From positions 620,001 to 684,000 of the forward strand of contig NC_041776.1 of NCBI RefSeq assembly GCF_900090045.1: a stretch of DNA of 64,000 nt, in the 5' to 3' direction. Positions within the stretch are counted from its first letter, which is position 1; the number at the start of each line of letters is the position of its first letter. A program made the position numbers and the translations under genes. The notes under the pieces were generated by a model. It saw nothing but the letters and a program-made list of their open reading frames with translations, ran no database searches and was not told where the DNA came from. Shown one piece after another: positions 61,701-64,000 of this stretch. This DNA comes from Plasmodium malariae. Taxonomy: Eukaryota; Apicomplexa; Aconoidasida; Haemosporida; Plasmodiidae.

Positions 61701-63706
61701 ATTTTAATAATATTGATACTAATAATAATGTTAATAATGAGGAGGGAAAAAATGGGCCAAATTTTTATTCAAAATGTTTGATGTACCCCTCGTCCTCTTC
61801 CTTCTCCCCTAATGACAATTCATGTCCTGGGTGGTTAACTAAAAGGAGAATAAAAAAATATTTTGATTTTTGTATAGTAAAATTATGTAAGCCCACATTA
61901 ATTAAAGGTATAGATATCGATACAAACAACTTCTTAGGGAATTATGCGCCATATGTTTCTATTGAAGGGGCGTACATTGAAGATGATATTTTAGTCAGCT
62001 CTGAATCCTTTTCAAAATATGTAGACAAAATTAAATATGAAAACAAAAAAAAAAAAAAAAATGATTTAATTTTTGAAAAAAATTTTTACCACCACCAGAA
62101 AAGTAACGAAAATAGTGATATCGTACTGAGAAAAGATTTGCACGAAACTAATAAGAACAATGAGAAAAGTTATATTACAAGTGGTAATAATAATAGTAGT
62201 AGTATTAGAAAAAAGGAAGAGCCAGAGAATAATCTCTTTAACAGTAGGGAGGAAATAGAATTATTATTGGATGGAAAAACATATTTTAAAAGAAATAAAT
62301 ATTTTTATGAACCTATTTTAATAGACCCCCTTGATAAATCAGACCAAGAATATGAAAATTATTTAGAAATATTAAGATACAATGATAAGTTCAAGAATTT
62401 AAGAAGTAATCCCAAATCGACTTCGTTCGTCGCCAATGGGAATGAATATCGTTATATAGATAATAAGTTGTATACACTGGTGGACGTTACAAGAGAAATA
62501 GTTAGTAGGTACCCAGAAATTCACAAGAGGTGTTCAAATAAAAAGTCGTCCATTTTTAAGAATGGAAATGGTACAAGTAACAATAGTACTGATATGAATA
62601 GTTATCAAAATTATGTAAATTATAACAAGGAATACGAAAGGAGTGGCTATACTAGTAATACAATGAATTGCGCAAATGATTCTAATTGCGTTAGTAACAT
62701 CCGTGGTAATGGAAATAACAGAAATGACAGAAACAATATAAATAATAGAAATTACGATAAGGACGAATATGATGGCGATATTGATGATCATTATGAGGGC
62801 GGTGATAAGGGAAAGGGCGAAAACAATGAAGAGGAGGATTTCCCCTTTAACGTGAATTTGTATAATTCAAACACGTTATATCTGGATAACGACTATTCAG
62901 TTGAAAAGAAGATATATAACGATTTACACAAACAGTATCAATGGGTTTCAATATTGGAAGACGAAAGAATGAACCCAGGGTTTAAGGATTATAACCACAA
63001 TTGTTTTAACATAAATACATGTAACAAAATATTTACTCATTTGATAGTATGTTTACTGCCAGATGGAGGAATTAATAAATTAAGGGTATATGGAGAAATA
63101 AAAATAAGTGAAAAGGAAAGGAAAAAAAATTATAAGAAGACAATTAATGTATGTAATATATTAGATGGATCTAATGTGGTATATACAACTGATGAATTTT
63201 ATGGAAAATCTGAAAATATATTAATCGACCAAAATTCAAATTATGTTATGGGTTGGCAAACTAGAAGATTAATAAATAGACCTTTACGTTATGTAGAAAA
63301 TTTAAGTCTAAATAATATATCATCCGTATTTTTTAATAACAATTATTGTATAATAAAGTTAAGTTTTATCACGAATATAAAATATATAGAGATAAATACC
63401 ATATTTTATGAATATAATTTTCCTTTATGTATTTCTATAGATTACTGTTATTTGAAAGAAGTACATTCTGAGGAAAAATCTAAGCAGATAAAATTTTTCA
63501 ATGAAAATATACAAAATATTGTATGGAAAGAATTATTGCCTTTATCATATATTAAAGGAAATCATATAAATTTCTTTACAATTAAAAATAGCACGTCGAG
63601 TAATGTACCCTTAACTGATATCATATCATCTCATCTGCGCCTGAACATATATCCAGATGGGGGTATAAACACTGTTAAAGCGTACGGGACTGTTGTGGAA
63701 ATTTAG
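55307..63706 (+). CDS. Giant protein with C-terminal tandem allantoicase domains
   Basis: The single exon encodes 2,799 residues. The last 770 or so form the two repeats of the allantoicase family (ureide degradation: allantoate to ureidoglycolate and urea). Repeat 1 starts at about 2028 (IYVTDETYGKCENIL), continues at about 2172 (CPGWLTKRRIKKYFDFCIVK; IKGIDIDTNNFLGNYAPYVS) and ends at about 2590 (LLPDGGINKLRVYGE). Repeat 2 starts at about 2612 (VVYTTDEFYGKSENIL; MGWQTRRLINR) and ends HLRLNIYPDGGINTVKAYGT. Repeat 1 is interrupted by Asn-rich inserts. The N-terminal 2,000 residues are low complexity: poly-Asn at about 143-160, acidic runs, and a Glu/Lys/Tyr repeat block at about 1,225-1,410. 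No signal peptide or membrane segment is apparent. The start ATG follows an in-frame AT-rich leader. The fold is clear, but enzyme activity is not shown because the ureide pathway is not otherwise known in malaria parasites. Confidence 0.86.
55728..55776 (+). repeat. Poly-asparagine tract
   Basis: A run of about 16 Asn codons begins with AAC codons and continues with AAT codons in the N-terminal low-complexity part of the allantoicase-fold protein. Confidence 0.9.
58995..59545 (+). repeat. Degenerate Glu-Lys-rich repeat block (EKEEYEAK / EKEESDVE)
   Basis: About 550 bases encode roughly 25 imperfect copies of 7-8-residue units such as EKEEYEAK, EKEESDVE and EKAVYEAE in the allantoicase-fold gene. 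Higher-order copies of a 16-residue pair are visible between 59130 and 59400. The opposite strand is open for long stretches (Leu/Phe-rich), which follows from the codon pattern. Confidence 0.9.
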
Positions 63707-64000
63707 AGGGGGAAATAAAGAAAAAGATAAAATAGAATAAAATAATATACAATAAATTGCAACACAATAAAATAGAATATATAATAAAGTATAACAGTAT
63801 AAAAAATGACAAACAGAACAAAACAGTAAACTATATGAATCATGACATTATTAACTCGTGTTTGGTTTATAGTACCATATGTTTGTAATGCCTTTATTTT
63901 CCCTTTGAAAAAAGTGTTTGTTCTTTACATGTATTTCCCACGCAGTGCTCATTCATTCACGTATACATGTTTGTATGTATATGCGTACGTATGTTTGTTT
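63707..64000. other. 3' flank of the allantoicase-fold gene
   Basis: The last 294 bases are AT-rich with AATAAAATAGAATA-like simple repetition just after the stop codon. No gene start is visible before the window ends. Confidence 0.55.

Overview
The window is nuclear chromosomal DNA of a malaria parasite (Plasmodium). The evidence is extreme AT richness with long poly-A/poly-T and (TA)n tracts, Asn/Lys/Asp/Glu-rich low-complexity inserts inside conserved proteins, short GT-AG introns, and apicomplexan housekeeping genes on both strands. The species cannot be fixed from sequence alone. I see no subtelomeric multigene family, mobile element, rRNA, convincing tRNA or CRISPR array; this looks like core, gene-dense chromosome.

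Layout, left to right: (1) a DEDDy 3'-5' exonuclease of the Mut-7/EXD3 type (+), 5' end cut off by the window edge; (2) eIF2-alpha (-), two exons, regulatory Ser kept; (3) APC1, the anaphase-promoting complex scaffold (-), about 15.2 kb, split into two open frames by one frame change at a 15-base homopolymer; (4) a divergent actin-related protein (+), two exons; (5) a probable mitochondrial ribosomal protein mS23 (-); (6) an SDHAF2/SdhE-type succinate dehydrogenase assembly factor (+), two exons; (7) a five-exon EF-hand protein (-); (8) an RMND5/GID2-type E3 ligase (+), five exons, also with a frame change at a 23-base poly-A; (9) an alpha/beta hydrolase with an N-myristoylation motif (-), four exons; (10) a secreted or apicoplast-targeted protein of unknown function (+), two exons; (11) a Tat-SF1/Cus2-type splicing factor (-), about seven exons; (12) SRP9 (+), at least four exons; (13) a 2,799-residue protein whose C-terminus is a tandem allantoicase fold (+).

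Most exon structures were rebuilt by hand from splice sites, reading-phase agreement and continuity of protein motifs, so many of these genes are longer than any single open frame. The genes are not an operon. They fall into convergent and divergent pairs, with AT-rich divergent spacers probably acting as shared promoters (APC1/ARP, mS23/SDHAF2, EF-hand/RMND5, hydrolase/unknown, Tat-SF1/SRP9).

The most interesting items are the allantoicase-fold giant protein in a purine-auxotroph lineage, the inflated GID-type ligase with an unexplained conserved-looking block, the two homopolymer frame breaks in E3 ligase genes, the Tat-SF1 homologue whose UHM appears to have lost the RXF signature, and the myristoylation-motif hydrolase with a Ser-Asp-Lys repeat tail.
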